64,000 nucleotides of DNA from Devosia epidermidihirudinis (GCF_000971295.1 NZ_LANJ01000011.1:558001-622000), one strand, 5' to 3'; counted from the first letter of the stretch, positions 1-9,934 are shown. Notes: generated by a model from the letters alone, not told the origin. A program made the numbers and translations.

Positions 1-533
1 TCACGCGATCAGGCCAACACCGGATTGAAGCGCCGGAAGCGCTCCTCGAAAATGGCGAATGGGTATTCCCAACCGCTATCGCGCTCAGCCCCGATTCTCC
101 GCCCGCAACGCTGACGAACTATCGTCTGCCCACAACCTCTTCGCAGACCGAGATCGACCTAAAACTGACCTCGACCGACGACCTGACTTTTTTCGAGCTG
201 GTGCAGCTGCTTCAAGCCGGTGTGGCCGATAGCAGCATCCGTTCCGCGGCGGCCATGCGCATGGTCAAACTGTTGGCACTTCCTCTTGTGCTAACCGGGT
301 CGCTGTTCATTGCTTTTGCATTTACCGCAGGTTATCGAAGGTCATCTAATTATGGTCCTGCGGTACTCTATGGGATCGTGCTTGGGTTCGTTGTTTTCGT
401 GATTACCGAGATGGCTGACCGGGCCGGGTCAACCGGCGTTCTCGACCCCACGTTTGCGGCAGTCGGACCTGCAGTCGTAGCAATCGTCATTGGCGTGACG
501 TTGTTGCTATACAAGGAAGACGGGCGAACGTGA
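1..533 (+). CDS. lptG: LptG, LPS export ABC transporter permease (3' part)
   Basis: This is the C-terminal end of LptG, one of the two inner-membrane permeases of the LptB2FG complex that extracts lipopolysaccharide from the inner membrane and passes it to the periplasmic bridge. The frame is open from the left edge (first full codon at base 3), so the 5' part lies outside the window and 176 residues are visible. The first half is a periplasmic beta-rich segment ending in a TFFELVQLL stretch, the usual end of that domain. Three hydrophobic helices follow, then a short charged tail. The stop overlaps the GTG of lptD in a GTGA, so the two genes are translationally coupled. Identity rests on the tail pattern plus the lptD neighbour. 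Confidence 0.88.
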   Translation, partial: TRSGQHRIEAPEALLENGEWVFPTAIALSPDSPPATLTNYRLPTTSSQTEIDLKLTSTDDLTFFELVQLLQAGVADSSIRSAAAMRMVKLLALPLVLTGSLFIAFAFTAGYRRSSNYGPAVLYGIVLGFVVFVITEMADRAGSTGVLDPTFAAVGPAVVAIVIGVTLLLYKEDGRT

Positions 534-2818
534 CGAAGTCTTGGGGCGCAAAAATCAGGGCATCGCTTCGGCTGGCTTGCGCCAGCGCGACGCTTTGTCT
601 GGTCGCTACCCCCGCGGTGTTTGCGCAAGGGCTCATTCCCGTAGATTTTTTCAACGCCCCGATTAACCCAAGTGCCCCGACAGCGGTTGAGGCGGCCACG
701 CTTGCGTTCGACGCAAAAAGTAACGTCATCACCGCCACCGGCAATGTTGTTTTGAAGGCTGATGGCTACACGCTGAGTGGCAACAACCTGGTCTACAACC
801 GGGTGACGCGCGACCTGCGCATGACCGGTAATGTCAGCGTACGTGATCCCTCCGGCAACGTCATGGAGTCGCAAGACCTCAACGTGACGGGCGGCCTCAA
901 ACAGGCGTTTATCAACGCCATGACCATCACCGCCTATGACGGATCGCGCATCACAGCGGACAGCGCCGACTACAGCCAGGCGCTGCAGACGCTGCTCAAC
1001 AACGTAACCTACGCGCCCTGTGGCGAATGCGTTGATGCCAAAGGTCGGAAGATCGGCTGGTCGGTTCACGCAACGACAGGCACGAAAAACGAAGTCGACA
1101 ATTCGGTAACGCTCGAGCAGCCAAGCTTGGCTTTGCTCGGTATTCCAGTTTTCTGGCTGCCCTATCTATGGCTACCGGACCTGAGCGCGAACACCGTCGC
1201 CTCGATTCAAATGCCGAACTTCTCGTACAGCGACAAAACCGGCGGACGGGCGGAGATCCCGATCACTGCCTATTCCAGCCGCTGGACAGATATCATACTG
1301 ACGCCAACGCTGATGAGCCGCCAGGGCTTGCTGGTGGGGGCAGAATGGATCCAGCGCTTTGAGTTCGGCGCCATCCGCGTAAAAGCATCGGGCCTCTACC
1401 AGTTGGATCAAACTGCGTTTTCGTTTCCGGAAGCGCAGCGCGACTGGCGTGGTGCTATCCAGACATCAGGCGAGTTCACCCCTGCACAGGATTGGACTGT
1501 CGGCTGGAGCTACACGGCCTTCACCGATGCCGCGTATTTGCCGGATTACAACCTGACCGTCGGGAAATCCTCGGTCGACGAGATTTACGCCACGAACCTG
1601 ACCAACAACACTTTCATCGACGCGCGCGTGCAGCACTTCAATCTGCTGGGCGACGTTTATGCGGCTGACCAGGAAAAGCAGGGCGAAACGTTGCCAACGG
1701 TGCGTTTCGATCACGTCGAAGAGCTGGCACCCGGTTTTGGTCGCATCGATATCAGCGCCAAACTACTGGGCGTCCAGCGCCAGCGCGACGCCACTAGCGT
1801 GGTCAATGGTGTCCCCTACTCTTTCGGCTACGCTGGCAACAAGCAGCATGCGAGTTTGCAGGCCGGATGGCAGAAGCAATGGATTGGCGCCGGCGGCTTT
1901 GTCGCGACGCCCTATCTCGGTGGCCGCGCCGACGTAGCCTATTACGATGGCAACAGCCCTGACCCCGTCGCGCCCGGCGAAACCACACTGTGGAGTGCAA
2001 CCCCGATTGCCGCCATGGATGTACGTTTCCCGATGGCGGCAAATGACGGCTCAACCGTTCACCTCATCGAGCCTATCGGACAGCTGGTCTATCGTGGGTC
2101 GGGTAACACAGCTGTTGGCATCACCAACGACGACGCCCAGAGCTTTGTGTTCGATGACACAAATCTCTTCAGCTACAACCGCTTCAGCGGCAGCGATCGG
2201 CAGGAAACGGGCCTACGCGCCAATATTGGCGGCCGCTATCAGGCCAACTTCGCCAATGGCGGCTATGTCGAAGTGATTGCCGGACAATCCTTCCAGCTTG
2301 CCGGTGCAAATGCCTTCGCGGCTGCGGATCCGTCCAATACAGCTGTCGGCAGCGGCATGGACGTAGATGCGTCCTACGCCGTTCTCGGCGCCTATGGCTC
2401 GTTTGTTGAAGGCGTGAAATTTGGCGGCAAGCTGCAGATCGATACGGGCACGCCACGAGTTGCGCGCGCGGGCCTAGGCGCCAGCTTTGAAAGCAACGGC
2501 TATTCGGCTGTGCTGGACTACCGCTATATCGCCGATAGTGCTGCAGCTGGTGTGCCACAGGCGCAGCATGAAGCTGGCGCCGAAGTTGGCGTGCCGATTA
2601 CCGAGTATTGGACCATTAAGGGCAGCGCCTATTGGGACCTTGCCACTAACAATATGTTGGAAGTGGGCGGCGGGCTTTTCTACGATGACGGATACTTGCG
2701 GTTTGGCGCATCTGCGGCCCGCACCGGCCCGACGCATACCACTGCAAATGACACGCGCTTTACTGGGACCATTCGTCTGCTCGCCCCAGCCGGACTAGAC
2801 GTCGGCCATCAGTACTAA
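530..2818 (+). CDS. lptD: LptD (Imp/OstA), outer-membrane LPS translocon
   Basis: LptD is the outer-membrane beta-barrel that inserts LPS into the outer leaflet. The 762-residue product has a signal peptide with a likely cut after Ala32 (AVFA-QG). An OstA-type beta-jellyroll follows at about residues 50-150, with repeated GNV/G-V turns such as TATGNVVL and MTGNVSV. The rest is a long barrel rich in alternating aromatic and polar residues. A CGEC pair near residues 164-167 may form a disulfide, but the four-cysteine pattern of the E. coli protein is not evident. The GTG start overlaps the lptG stop. The downstream surA-pdxA-rsmA order is the classic imp operon order and supports the call. Confidence 0.93.
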   Translation: MTKSWGAKIRASLRLACASATLCLVATPAVFAQGLIPVDFFNAPINPSAPTAVEAATLAFDAKSNVITATGNVVLKADGYTLSGNNLVYNRVTRDLRMTGNVSVRDPSGNVMESQDLNVTGGLKQAFINAMTITAYDGSRITADSADYSQALQTLLNNVTYAPCGECVDAKGRKIGWSVHATTGTKNEVDNSVTLEQPSLALLGIPVFWLPYLWLPDLSANTVASIQMPNFSYSDKTGGRAEIPITAYSSRWTDIILTPTLMSRQGLLVGAEWIQRFEFGAIRVKASGLYQLDQTAFSFPEAQRDWRGAIQTSGEFTPAQDWTVGWSYTAFTDAAYLPDYNLTVGKSSVDEIYATNLTNNTFIDARVQHFNLLGDVYAADQEKQGETLPTVRFDHVEELAPGFGRIDISAKLLGVQRQRDATSVVNGVPYSFGYAGNKQHASLQAGWQKQWIGAGGFVATPYLGGRADVAYYDGNSPDPVAPGETTLWSATPIAAMDVRFPMAANDGSTVHLIEPIGQLVYRGSGNTAVGITNDDAQSFVFDDTNLFSYNRFSGSDRQETGLRANIGGRYQANFANGGYVEVIAGQSFQLAGANAFAAADPSNTAVGSGMDVDASYAVLGAYGSFVEGVKFGGKLQIDTGTPRVARAGLGASFESNGYSAVLDYRYIADSAAAGVPQAQHEAGAEVGVPITEYWTIKGSAYWDLATNNMLEVGGGLFYDDGYLRFGASAARTGPTHTTANDTRFTGTIRLLAPAGLDVGHQY

Positions 2819-2925
2819 ATTGTTACAGTCGAGCGGTCCGGATTTTGGCCGCATTCATCGAGCAATTGACAGCGTGCTTTTCCCGCCCCATGGAGAGCGG
2901 GCACATTAATCTGAGGCGGATAACA

Positions 2926-3837
2926 ATGATGGCGAACGGTTTCTGGGGGCGCGCAACGAGCGCCATGATCGTAGGTGCTCTGCTGACTGTTGCCGCCGCC
3001 ATGCCAGCTTTGGCACAGAGCGTTCGCGTCACTGTCAACGGCACGCCGATCACCGACATGCAGATCGCTGCCCGCGTGAAGCTGTTTGCCCTCGAAGGCA
3101 ACAAGAGCGGCACCAAGGGTGCCACCGAGCAGCTCATCGATGAAGCGATCCAGATCGCCGAAGCCAAGCGCCTTGGCGTGACCGTTTCCAATGCACAGGT
3201 TGATGACGGCCTGCTGCAGGTGTCGCGCAATCTCAAAGTCAGCCAGGACAAGCTGGTCGGTATGCTGCAGCAGTCGGGCGTCAACGTTGAGACGCTCAAA
3301 GATCGCCTGCGCGCCGCCATCGCCTGGAACGCTGTGACCGAGCAGGCCATCATGCCGCAGGTCCAGGTTTCGGACCTTGAGCTGGACCAGAAGGCCGCAG
3401 GTCAGGTCGCGCCTTATCAGGGCTTTGACTATATCCTCAAGGAAATCATCTTCGTTGCTCCCGGTGGCCAGGGCGCCAGCGGGCGTACTGCACAGGCGAA
3501 CCGTTACCGCACCAGCTTTGCGGGCTGCGACAGCGCTGTTGAGCTGTCCATGGGCTTCACCGACGCTGCCGTGATCGATGTCGGCCGTCGCCATGCGACC
3601 CAGTTGCCAGAAGCGATTGCCAAGGAACTGGCGAACCTCAATGTCGGCGGCATCACCAAGCCGCGTGTGATCGAGACTGGCGTGTCGATGCTGGCCATCT
3701 GCCAGAAGACGCAGGCGCAGGATCTGACCTTCATCAAGGGCGAGCTGCGGTCGCAGGCTGGCAATCAGGCGCTGACCGGCCAGGTGGCCAATTATCTGGC
3801 GAACCTGCGCAAGCAAGCCAAGATCATCTACAACTAA
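2926..3837 (+). CDS. SurA N-terminal-domain periplasmic chaperone
   Basis: This is a periplasmic SurA-like chaperone, likely helping outer-membrane proteins such as LptD to fold. I place the start at the ATG at 2926 (303 residues), because a GAGGCGGA ribosome site lies five bases upstream and a signal peptide follows directly, with a likely cut after Ala30 (PALA-QS). The frame could be opened further 5' only from a TTG. Residues about 32-150 match the helical SurA N domain (VNGTPITDMQI, GATEQLIDEAI). The C-terminal part is a short, degenerate parvulin-like module with a conserved-looking cysteine pair (FAGC, LAIC). I do not see a full catalytic PPIase core, so isomerase activity is doubtful. 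Confidence 0.85.
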   Translation: MMANGFWGRATSAMIVGALLTVAAAMPALAQSVRVTVNGTPITDMQIAARVKLFALEGNKSGTKGATEQLIDEAIQIAEAKRLGVTVSNAQVDDGLLQVSRNLKVSQDKLVGMLQQSGVNVETLKDRLRAAIAWNAVTEQAIMPQVQVSDLELDQKAAGQVAPYQGFDYILKEIIFVAPGGQGASGRTAQANRYRTSFAGCDSAVELSMGFTDAAVIDVGRRHATQLPEAIAKELANLNVGGITKPRVIETGVSMLAICQKTQAQDLTFIKGELRSQAGNQALTGQVANYLANLRKQAKIIYN

Positions 3838-3843
3838 TTGAAA

Positions 3844-3863
3844 CGGCCCGCCTCGGCGGGCCG
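3844..3863 (+). terminator. GC-rich hairpin between surA-like gene and pdxA
   Basis: An eight-base-pair perfect stem (CGGCCCGC / GCGGGCCG) with a four-base loop starts six bases after the upstream stop. No T-run follows, so it could be an attenuator or an mRNA-stabilising element within the operon rather than a full terminator. It also argues against starting pdxA at the upstream TTG at 3838. Confidence 0.45.
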
Positions 3864-3891
3864 TCCTACTTCAGGGTTCCCGGGGGCCAAG

Positions 3892-4890
3892 ATGGACAAG
3901 CCGCTGGCCATCAGCATGGGCGAGCCTGCGGGCGTTGGCCCGGATATCGTACTTGGGCTTTATGCCCGCCGCCATCAACTCAAGCTCCCGCCCTTCTGCG
4001 TCTTCGGAAATGCCGATTTCCTGCGCGCCCGTGCCAGGCGTCTCGGGCTGGCCTTTGACATCACCGAAGCGACACCTGCGCAGACCAACTCCCTGTTCGA
4101 GACTGCACTGCCTGCGGTGCCGGTTGATGGCGACGTCCCCGACACGCCGGGCGTGGCGTCAGTCGTGTCCGGTCCTGCTGTCATCAATGCCATTGCCGCT
4201 GCGGTTGCCGCCGCACTGGCGGGCGACTGCCGGGGGCTGGTAACAGGCCCGATCCACAAAGGCGTGCTATATCAGGCCGGGTTCACCCATCCGGGCCACA
4301 CAGAGTTTCTGGCTGAGCTTTGCGCCGTGGATGGCAACGAGCCGCTGCCGGTGATGATGTTGGCGCATGGCGGCTTGCGGGCCATTCCCGTGACCATCCA
4401 CGTCCCGATCCGCGACGTGCCGGAGCTACTGACCACAGAGCTGATCGTTGAGACCGTTCAGGTCGTGGCCCATGATTTGCGGCAGCGGTTTGGCATTGCC
4501 AATCCAACCATTGCCGTTGCTGGGCTCAACCCACATGCGGGCGAAGGCGGGGCCATTGGGCGCGAGGACATTGAGGTCATCGCACCGGCTATTGCACAGC
4601 TGAAAGCTGAGGGCATCAACGTGATTGGCCCCCTGCCCGCTGACACGCTGTTTTATCCGGTGTATTGGGCCAAGTACGACGCGGTGGTCGCTATGTATCA
4701 CGACCAGGCACTGATCCCGATCAAAACGGTGGCGTTTGAAGACGCCGTCAATGTCACGCTGGGCCTGCCCATCGTGCGCACGTCGCCTGACCACGGCACG
4801 GCCTTCGATCTGGCCGGCACCGGAAAGGCATCACCCAGTAGTTTCCTTGCGGCCATCAGAATGGCCGACGCAATGACGGCAACGCCATGA
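3892..4890 (+). CDS. pdxA: 4-hydroxythreonine-4-phosphate dehydrogenase
   Basis: PdxA oxidises 4-phosphohydroxy-L-threonine with NAD(P) in the DXP-dependent route to pyridoxal phosphate. The 332-residue length fits the family. Visible signatures are GEPAGVGPD at the N-terminus, HPGHTEF (His136), NPHAGEGG in the middle and MYHDQALIP (His270). These carry the three histidines that bind the divalent metal in the E. coli enzyme. [10 protein letters not shown] stretch near the end completes the substrate site. The ATG at 3892 is preceded by a G-rich ribosome site. The stop overlaps the start of rsmA by ATGA, which implies coupled translation. Confidence 0.95.
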   Translation: MDKPLAISMGEPAGVGPDIVLGLYARRHQLKLPPFCVFGNADFLRARARRLGLAFDITEATPAQTNSLFETALPAVPVDGDVPDTPGVASVVSGPAVINAIAAAVAAALAGDCRGLVTGPIHKGVLYQAGFTHPGHTEFLAELCAVDGNEPLPVMMLAHGGLRAIPVTIHVPIRDVPELLTTELIVETVQVVAHDLRQRFGIANPTIAVAGLNPHAGEGGAIGREDIEVIAPAIAQLKAEGINVIGPLPADTLFYPVYWAKYDAVVAMYHDQALIPIKTVAFEDAVNVTLGLPIVRTSPDHGTAFDLAGTGKASPSSFLAAIRMADAMTATP

Positions 4891-5741
4891 GCCAAATAGA
4901 TAACCTGCCTCCCCTGCGCGAAGTGATCGCCGAGCATGGCCTGCGCGCCAAAAAAGAGCTCGGCCAGAACTTCCTGCTCGATCTCAACCTGACATCGCGG
5001 ATTGCCCGCGTAGGCGGCTCGCTGGAAGGCGTTCGCGTGATCGAGGTGGGGCCGGGGCCCGGCGGGCTGACACGGGCTCTGCTGGCCGAAGGCGCACGCG
5101 AGGTGATCGCCATCGAGCGCGACGCGCGGGCCCTGCCTGCCCTCGCCCAGATTTCAGAAGCCTATCCCGGGCGCCTGACAGTGATCGCTGGCGATGCCAT
5201 GGAGATGGATTATCGCACGCTGGCCGACGGCCCGACGCGGATCATCGCCAACCTACCCTACAATATCGCGACGCCACTGCTGACCGGATGGCTGACGCTG
5301 GACCCGTGGCCATCGTTCTTTGAGAGTTTGACGCTGATGTTCCAGCGGGAAGTCGCGGAACGCATTTGCGCCAAGCCGGGTGAAGACCCGTATGGCCGCC
5401 TTGGCGTGCTGGCCGGATGGCGCACCGATGCACGGATCGCGTTCAACGTGGGGCGCCAGGCTTTTGTGCCACCACCCAACGTGACCTCGGCCGTCGTGCA
5501 TCTGACGCCAAAGGCCGTCGATGGCACGGTGACGGTGAAAAACCTCGAGCACATCACCCGCGCAGCCTTCGGCCAGCGCCGCAAGATGGTGCGTCAGAGC
5601 CTCAAGGCTGCGGGCGTGCCCGTGGAAGGCCTGTTGGCTGCTGCTGATCTCAAGGGCGACGAGCGGGCCGAGGAGCTGTCGATTGACGCTTTCCTCGCCA
5701 TGGCCCGTGCCCTGCCCGGTCTACGAACCCAGGGCCAATAA
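4887..5741 (+). CDS. rsmA: 16S rRNA dimethyladenosine transferase RsmA (KsgA)
   Basis: RsmA dimethylates two adjacent adenosines near the 3' end of 16S rRNA late in 30S assembly. The 284-residue product shows the ELGQNFLLD entry motif, an AdoMet-binding [10 protein letters not shown] loop, an acidic IERD motif and the catalytic [10 protein letters not shown] motif (Asn122). The C-terminal helical domain is normal in length. The gene overlaps pdxA by four bases and closes this five-gene plus-strand run. A strong hairpin shared with the convergent gmk gene follows at once. Confidence 0.96.
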   Translation: MSQIDNLPPLREVIAEHGLRAKKELGQNFLLDLNLTSRIARVGGSLEGVRVIEVGPGPGGLTRALLAEGAREVIAIERDARALPALAQISEAYPGRLTVIAGDAMEMDYRTLADGPTRIIANLPYNIATPLLTGWLTLDPWPSFFESLTLMFQREVAERICAKPGEDPYGRLGVLAGWRTDARIAFNVGRQAFVPPPNVTSAVVHLTPKAVDGTVTVKNLEHITRAAFGQRRKMVRQSLKAAGVPVEGLLAAADLKGDERAEELSIDAFLAMARALPGLRTQGQ

Positions 5742-5769
5742 AAAAAGACCGCGTCCCAGGGGCGCGGTC
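5741..5769 (-). terminator. Terminator between convergent rsmA and gmk
   Basis: A ten-base-pair stem (GACCGCGTCC pairing with GGGCGCGGTC, with one G-T pair) has a three-base loop. On the minus strand it is followed by six T residues (AAAAAA at 5741-5746 on the plus strand). It therefore best terminates the leftward gmk transcript, and the same hairpin can also stop rsmA. Confidence 0.8.
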
Positions 5770-5811
5770 CTAATGTCGCATTATCGAAGCTTCGGACGTC
5801 AGCTCAGGTTC

Positions 5812-6450
5812 TCAAAGAGAATCGATCTGGTCTTGCAAGCCTTTGACGAAATTATCCAATTCGATTTGGCGTGGCCGTGTGAGGCGCGCTGCAGCAAGGA
5901 TCGAGCGGACCTTCTGGGTCGACGCTTCCAGATCATCATTGATGATGATGTAGTCGTATTCCGAATAGTGCTGCATCTCAATCTTGGCATTGCGCAGGCG
6001 CTTTTCGATAGTGCCGGCGCTGTCCTGTGCGCGGCGCTCAAGGCGGGCACGAAGCTCCTTGATGGTCGGCGGCAGGATGAACACCGTGACCATGTCCGGT
6101 CGGCTCTTTTCATAGAGCTGCAGGGTGCCCTGATAGTCGACGTCAAACAGGATGTCGTTGCCGGCAGCCAGCTGCTCTTCGACCTTGGCGCGCGGGGTGC
6201 CATAGAAATTGTCGTGGACCTGCGCCCATTCGAGCAGCTCACCATCAGTCTTCATGCGGTTAAAGGTCGGCACGTCGACGAAGTAGTAGTGCGTGCCTTC
6301 GACTTCGTCGGTGCGGCGCTGACGCGTGGTGACCGAAACCGACAGGCGGATATTGGGGTCCTGCCCAAACAGCGACCGCGAAATGGACGACTTGCCTGCG
6401 CCCGAAGGCGAAGCGATCACCAGCATGACGCCGCGGCGTTGAGTGTCCAT
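5812..6450 (-). CDS. gmk: Guanylate kinase
   Basis: Gmk phosphorylates GMP to GDP with ATP, linking the guaA and guaB products encoded elsewhere in this window to the GTP pool. The 212-residue protein has a P-loop SPSGAGKSS at residues 14-22. The GMP-binding region follows with VTTRQRR and EGTHYYFVD. A lid region (ERRAQDS) and a C-terminal NDDLE motif complete the family pattern. The ATG at 6450 follows the yicC stop by nine bases, and the same order is seen in many Rhizobiales. Transcription ends at the hairpin at 5741-5769. Confidence 0.96.
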   Translation of the reverse strand: MDTQRRGVMLVIASPSGAGKSSISRSLFGQDPNIRLSVSVTTRQRRTDEVEGTHYYFVDVPTFNRMKTDGELLEWAQVHDNFYGTPRAKVEEQLAAGNDILFDVDYQGTLQLYEKSRPDMVTVFILPPTIKELRARLERRAQDSAGTIEKRLRNAKIEMQHYSEYDYIIINDDLEASTQKVRSILAAARLTRPRQIELDNFVKGLQDQIDSL

Positions 6451-6459
6451 CGTGAGCCC

Positions 6460-7350
6460 CTATTCGATGTTCTGAACTTGCTCGCGTAATTGATCGATCG
6501 TCGCCTTCAGGTCAAGACCGATGGAGGTTAGCTCCACCGCATTGGCCTTGCTGCACAGCGTATTGGCCTCGCGGTTGAACTCCTGCGCAAGAAAATCGAG
6601 CCGACGGCCAACGGCGCCACCGCCCTTGATCAGCTGACGGGCGCTGGCGATGTGCGCGGTCAGACGGTCCAGCTCTTCGCGGATATCGGCCTTGGTAGCC
6701 AGCAGCAGTGCTTCCTGCAACAGGCGATCATCAGCAATAGCGATATCGGCAGCAATGTCGGCCACCTGCTGGCGCAAGCGCGCAAGAATGGTCTCGCGGC
6801 TACGGGCTGGATGGACCTCTGCGCGGGCAACCAGTGCTTCGATCGCATCGAGCTGCCCCAGCAACACCGTAGCGATCTGCGCCCCCTCCTGGCGGCGGGA
6901 GGCGCCCAGCTGGGTCAGTGCCTGACCGGCACAGCTCAGGATGGCAGCAACCAGCTGTTCCTCGGCCTCAGGCGACAGTGGATGATCATGCTGGTCAAGC
7001 ACGCCGCGCAGACCCAGAATTCCGTCGAGACTTGGCGGGGAGGCGTCAATGCGGGTCGACAGATCGGCGATGGCAGCCAATACGGTATCGAGCGCCTGCT
7101 TGTTGACGACGAGTTCGCCGCCTGCCCCATCGCGATCCACGCTCAGATTGAACGTGATGGAGCCACGTGCAGCAGCCTTGCCGATCAGCTGGCGGATATC
7201 GCCTTCAAGCGCATCCATCCCCGGCGCAAGGCGCAGGCGAATGTCCAGACCACGGCCATTGACCGATTTGACCTCACAGACGAACGACGCTCCCGGCACG
7301 TTACCCGCAGCGCGGGCATAGCCGGTCATGGACGCAAGAGAAACGCTCAC
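6460..7350 (-). CDS. YicC/YloC family endoribonuclease
   Basis: The 296-residue product has the family start SMTGYARA and the C-terminal RRLDFLAQEFNREANT motif that mark the YicC family. Members are reported as endoribonucleases acting on structured RNAs. The middle part is helical and rich in Ala, Arg and Glu. The GTG start overlaps the mltG stop as GTGA, and gmk follows closely, so the three genes are one transcription unit. A methionine seven codons downstream (at MTGYARA) is an alternative start, but the overlap supports the GTG. Confidence 0.9.
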   Translation of the reverse strand: MSVSLASMTGYARAAGNVPGASFVCEVKSVNGRGLDIRLRLAPGMDALEGDIRQLIGKAAARGSITFNLSVDRDGAGGELVVNKQALDTVLAAIADLSTRIDASPPSLDGILGLRGVLDQHDHPLSPEAEEQLVAAILSCAGQALTQLGASRRQEGAQIATVLLGQLDAIEALVARAEVHPARSRETILARLRQQVADIAADIAIADDRLLQEALLLATKADIREELDRLTAHIASARQLIKGGGAVGRRLDFLAQEFNREANTLCSKANAVELTSIGLDLKATIDQLREQVQNIE

Positions 7351-8471
7351 TGCGCTGCCGGCGCGTCGCCGGTCTCCGCTGCCTGCTCGTCTTCCAGCGC
7401 CTGACGTGCTGCCTCGGCGTCAGCTTCGGCCTGTGCAGCGGCTTCCGCAGCGATGCGGCGATACTGCGCGACGTTGGCCTGATGCTCTTTGTAGGTCACG
7501 GCAAAGACGTGGCCCTCGCGAGGCGTGGCCCCCTTGGCAACAAAATAGAGGTAATCGTGGCTATCGGGATTGGCGACAGCCTCCATGGCCTCGATGCCCG
7601 GATTGGCAATCGGCGTCGGGGGTAGACCGTCGATCTGATAGGTGTTGTAGGGCGTCTTGGCTTCGATCTCGGAGCGGCGCAGGCCACGGCCGAGCGTCGA
7701 CTGGCCCATGGTGATGCCATAGATGATGGTCGGATCGGACTGCAGGCGCATCTTCTCGCGCAGGCGATTAACGAAGACGGCGGCCACTTCGGGGCGTTCC
7801 GAGGCGATGCCGGTTTCCTTTTCGACGATCGATGCCAGCACCAAGAGCTGCTCGGGGGACTGGATGGGCAGATCAGCCTGACGGTTGCTCCAGACCTTGG
7901 AGAGCGCATCGACCATGGCCATCTGCATCTTCACAACGACAGACTGGCGCGTGTCCCCAGGCATGTAGTCATAGCTGCCTGGCAGGAGCGAGCCTTCGGG
8001 CGGCACAGTGGTGACTTCGCCAACCAGATTGCTATCGGCATTGATGCGCTGCAGCGCTTCCCACGAGGTCCAGCCTTCGGGGATCGTCACCGCGTAGCGG
8101 ATCGGGTTGCCTTCAGAGAGTTCCTTGAGGATGTCGGCCATGCTGGAGCCAGCGGCAATCTTGAAATCGCCCGCCTTGAGCTGCGACGCGCGCTCAAGAG
8201 CGCGACCACCAAGTTGGAATACATAGCGATTGCTGATGAGGCCCTGCTCTTCGAGGCGCTGGGACACTGTGCTGAGGCCGGAGCCCGATTCGACACGGAA
8301 CGTGGTTTCCTGCTGCAGAGGGCCGTCGCCGTAAAAGGTCGACGCGCCATAGAGAAAAATACCACCCACTACGAGCAACCCGATGACCAAAAGGGTCAGG
8401 AAGCCGTTGAGGATATCAACAAAACCGTTGCTGGAACGGCGGCGCTGACGCTTCGGCTTACGATCGTTCAT
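7347..8471 (-). CDS. mltG: Endolytic murein transglycosylase MltG
   Basis: MltG is an inner-membrane lytic transglycosylase that cleaves nascent glycan strands and limits their length. The 374-residue protein has a short Arg/Lys-rich cytoplasmic start and one membrane helix at about 20-42. A LysM-like module (ESGSGLSTVSQRL) leads into the YceG catalytic domain. The catalytic Glu lies in ASIVEKETG, and SDPTIIYG and GLPPTPIANPG are also family marks. The last 45 residues form an Ala/Glu-rich tail, which is longer than in enteric homologues. The gene overlaps yicC by four bases. Confidence 0.94.
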   Translation of the reverse strand: MNDRKPKRQRRRSSNGFVDILNGFLTLLVIGLLVVGGIFLYGASTFYGDGPLQQETTFRVESGSGLSTVSQRLEEQGLISNRYVFQLGGRALERASQLKAGDFKIAAGSSMADILKELSEGNPIRYAVTIPEGWTSWEALQRINADSNLVGEVTTVPPEGSLLPGSYDYMPGDTRQSVVVKMQMAMVDALSKVWSNRQADLPIQSPEQLLVLASIVEKETGIASERPEVAAVFVNRLREKMRLQSDPTIIYGITMGQSTLGRGLRRSEIEAKTPYNTYQIDGLPPTPIANPGIEAMEAVANPDSHDYLYFVAKGATPREGHVFAVTYKEHQANVAQYRRIAAEAAAQAEADAEAARQALEDEQAAETGDAPAAQ

Positions 8472-8581
8472 CGTGCTGGGTCACCCTAGAAGTCAGTGCA
8501 CATTTGCGCGTGCATCTGGTCGTAACATCTCTTGCAGGCCACCCGAACCGGTCGCCGCGCGCATTGTTCTCATGCAGAGGG

Positions 8582-8626
8582 GCAAAAACAAGGGGGCACG
8601 CCGCGTTTGTGACGCGATGTGCCCCC
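8582..8626 (-). terminator. Terminator of the fabF transcript
   Basis: An outer GGGGGCAC / GTGCCCCC stem encloses a second five-base-pair stem (CGCGT / ACGCG) with a TTGTG loop. On the minus strand it is followed by a T-rich TTGTTTTTG. It lies 20 bases beyond the fabF stop, so it separates the fatty-acid genes from mltG. Confidence 0.8.
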
Positions 8627-8645
8627 GTTGAATGTTGAAAAAAGG

Positions 8646-9914
8646 TCAGCTGACCTTGCGCATCACCAGGGTCGCATTGGTGCCGCCGAAGCCGAAGCTG
8701 TTGGACAGCGCCACGTTGATCTCTTTCTTGAGCGCCACTTTGGGCACCAGATTGATCACCGTATCGACCGATGGGTTGTCCAGGTTCAGTGTGGGCGGAG
8801 CAACGCTGTCGCGCATGGCGAGCAGGCAGAAGATCGCTTCCACAGAACCGGCAGCACCCAACAGGTGGCCAATGGCAGACTTGGTCGAGCTCATAACGGC
8901 CTTGGGGGCCGCGTCACCGAGCACACGGGTCACCGCACCGAGTTCGATTTCATCACCCAGTGGCGTCGAGGTGCCGTGGGCGTTGATGTAGTCGATATCG
9001 GACGCGCTGATGCCAGCACGCTTGATGGCCGCAGACATGGCGCGGAAACCGCCATCGCCATCAGGCGACGGAGCCGTGATGTGATAGGCATCGCCGGACA
9101 GGCCATAACCAACCACTTCGCCATAAATCTTGGCGCCACGCGCCTTGGCACGCTCGTAATCTTCGAGAACGACGATACCGGCGCCCTCGCCCATGACGAA
9201 ACCATCGCGGTCCTTGTCGTAAGGACGCGAGGCCGCTTCTGGATTGTCATTGAAGCCGGTCGACAGGGCACGGGCAGCGGCAAAGCCAGCCAGAGCCAGA
9301 CGGTTGACGCAGCTTTCAGCACCACCAGCGATCATCACGTCGGCATCGCCGAGTGCGATCAGGCGGGCCGCATCGCCAATGGCGTGCGCACCGGTTGAGC
9401 AAGCGGTGACGACCGAGTGGTTCGGACCCTTGAGGCCAAACCGGATCGACACATAGCCCGATGCCAGATTGATAAGACGGCCCGGAATGAAGAACGGGCT
9501 GATGCGGCGTGGACCCTTTTCGTGCAACGTGACGGAGGCATCATAGATGCCGCCGACGCCGCCAATGCCCGAGCCGATCAGAACGCCTGTACGCTCTGCA
9601 TCTTCCTGGGTCTTGGGCTCCACGCCCGCATCATCAATAGCCTGCTTGGAAGCCGCCATCGCATACACGATGAACGGGTCGACCTTGCGCTGTTCCTTGG
9701 TGTCCATCCACTCATCAGGATTGTACTTGCCATCGGCATAATCACCGAGTGGCAAGCGCTGAGCGATCTGGCAGGCGATATCATCGACCTGGAAGTCGTC
9801 GATGCGTTTGGCGCCACTCTTACCGGCCAGGATATTGGCCCAGGTAGCTTCAACTCCGCAACCGAGGGGGGTAACGAGACCCAGCCCGGTGACGACAACT
9901 CGGCGTAGTTCCAT
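8646..9914 (-). CDS. fabF: Beta-ketoacyl-ACP synthase II
   Basis: FabF condenses acyl-ACP with malonyl-ACP in fatty-acid elongation. The 422-residue length is slightly above the 410-420 typical of the family. The nucleophile Cys sits in VTACSTGAHA. The two active-site histidines are in NAHGTSTPLGD and in KSAIGHLLGAAG. The C-terminal SNSFGFGGTNAT closes the thiolase fold. The ATG start follows acpP by 20 bases, so the two are probably co-transcribed with mltG cut off by the downstream terminator. Confidence 0.96.
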   Translation of the reverse strand: MELRRVVVTGLGLVTPLGCGVEATWANILAGKSGAKRIDDFQVDDIACQIAQRLPLGDYADGKYNPDEWMDTKEQRKVDPFIVYAMAASKQAIDDAGVEPKTQEDAERTGVLIGSGIGGVGGIYDASVTLHEKGPRRISPFFIPGRLINLASGYVSIRFGLKGPNHSVVTACSTGAHAIGDAARLIALGDADVMIAGGAESCVNRLALAGFAAARALSTGFNDNPEAASRPYDKDRDGFVMGEGAGIVVLEDYERAKARGAKIYGEVVGYGLSGDAYHITAPSPDGDGGFRAMSAAIKRAGISASDIDYINAHGTSTPLGDEIELGAVTRVLGDAAPKAVMSSTKSAIGHLLGAAGSVEAIFCLLAMRDSVAPPTLNLDNPSVDTVINLVPKVALKKEINVALSNSFGFGGTNATLVMRKVS

Positions 9915-9934
9915 GATCCGCCCTCTGCCGGCTA

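Noticed and set aside
3838..3891. Upstream extension of pdxA from a TTG
   Set aside because: The extension contains the GC-rich hairpin and no family similarity; the ATG at 3892 opens the conserved N-terminus.
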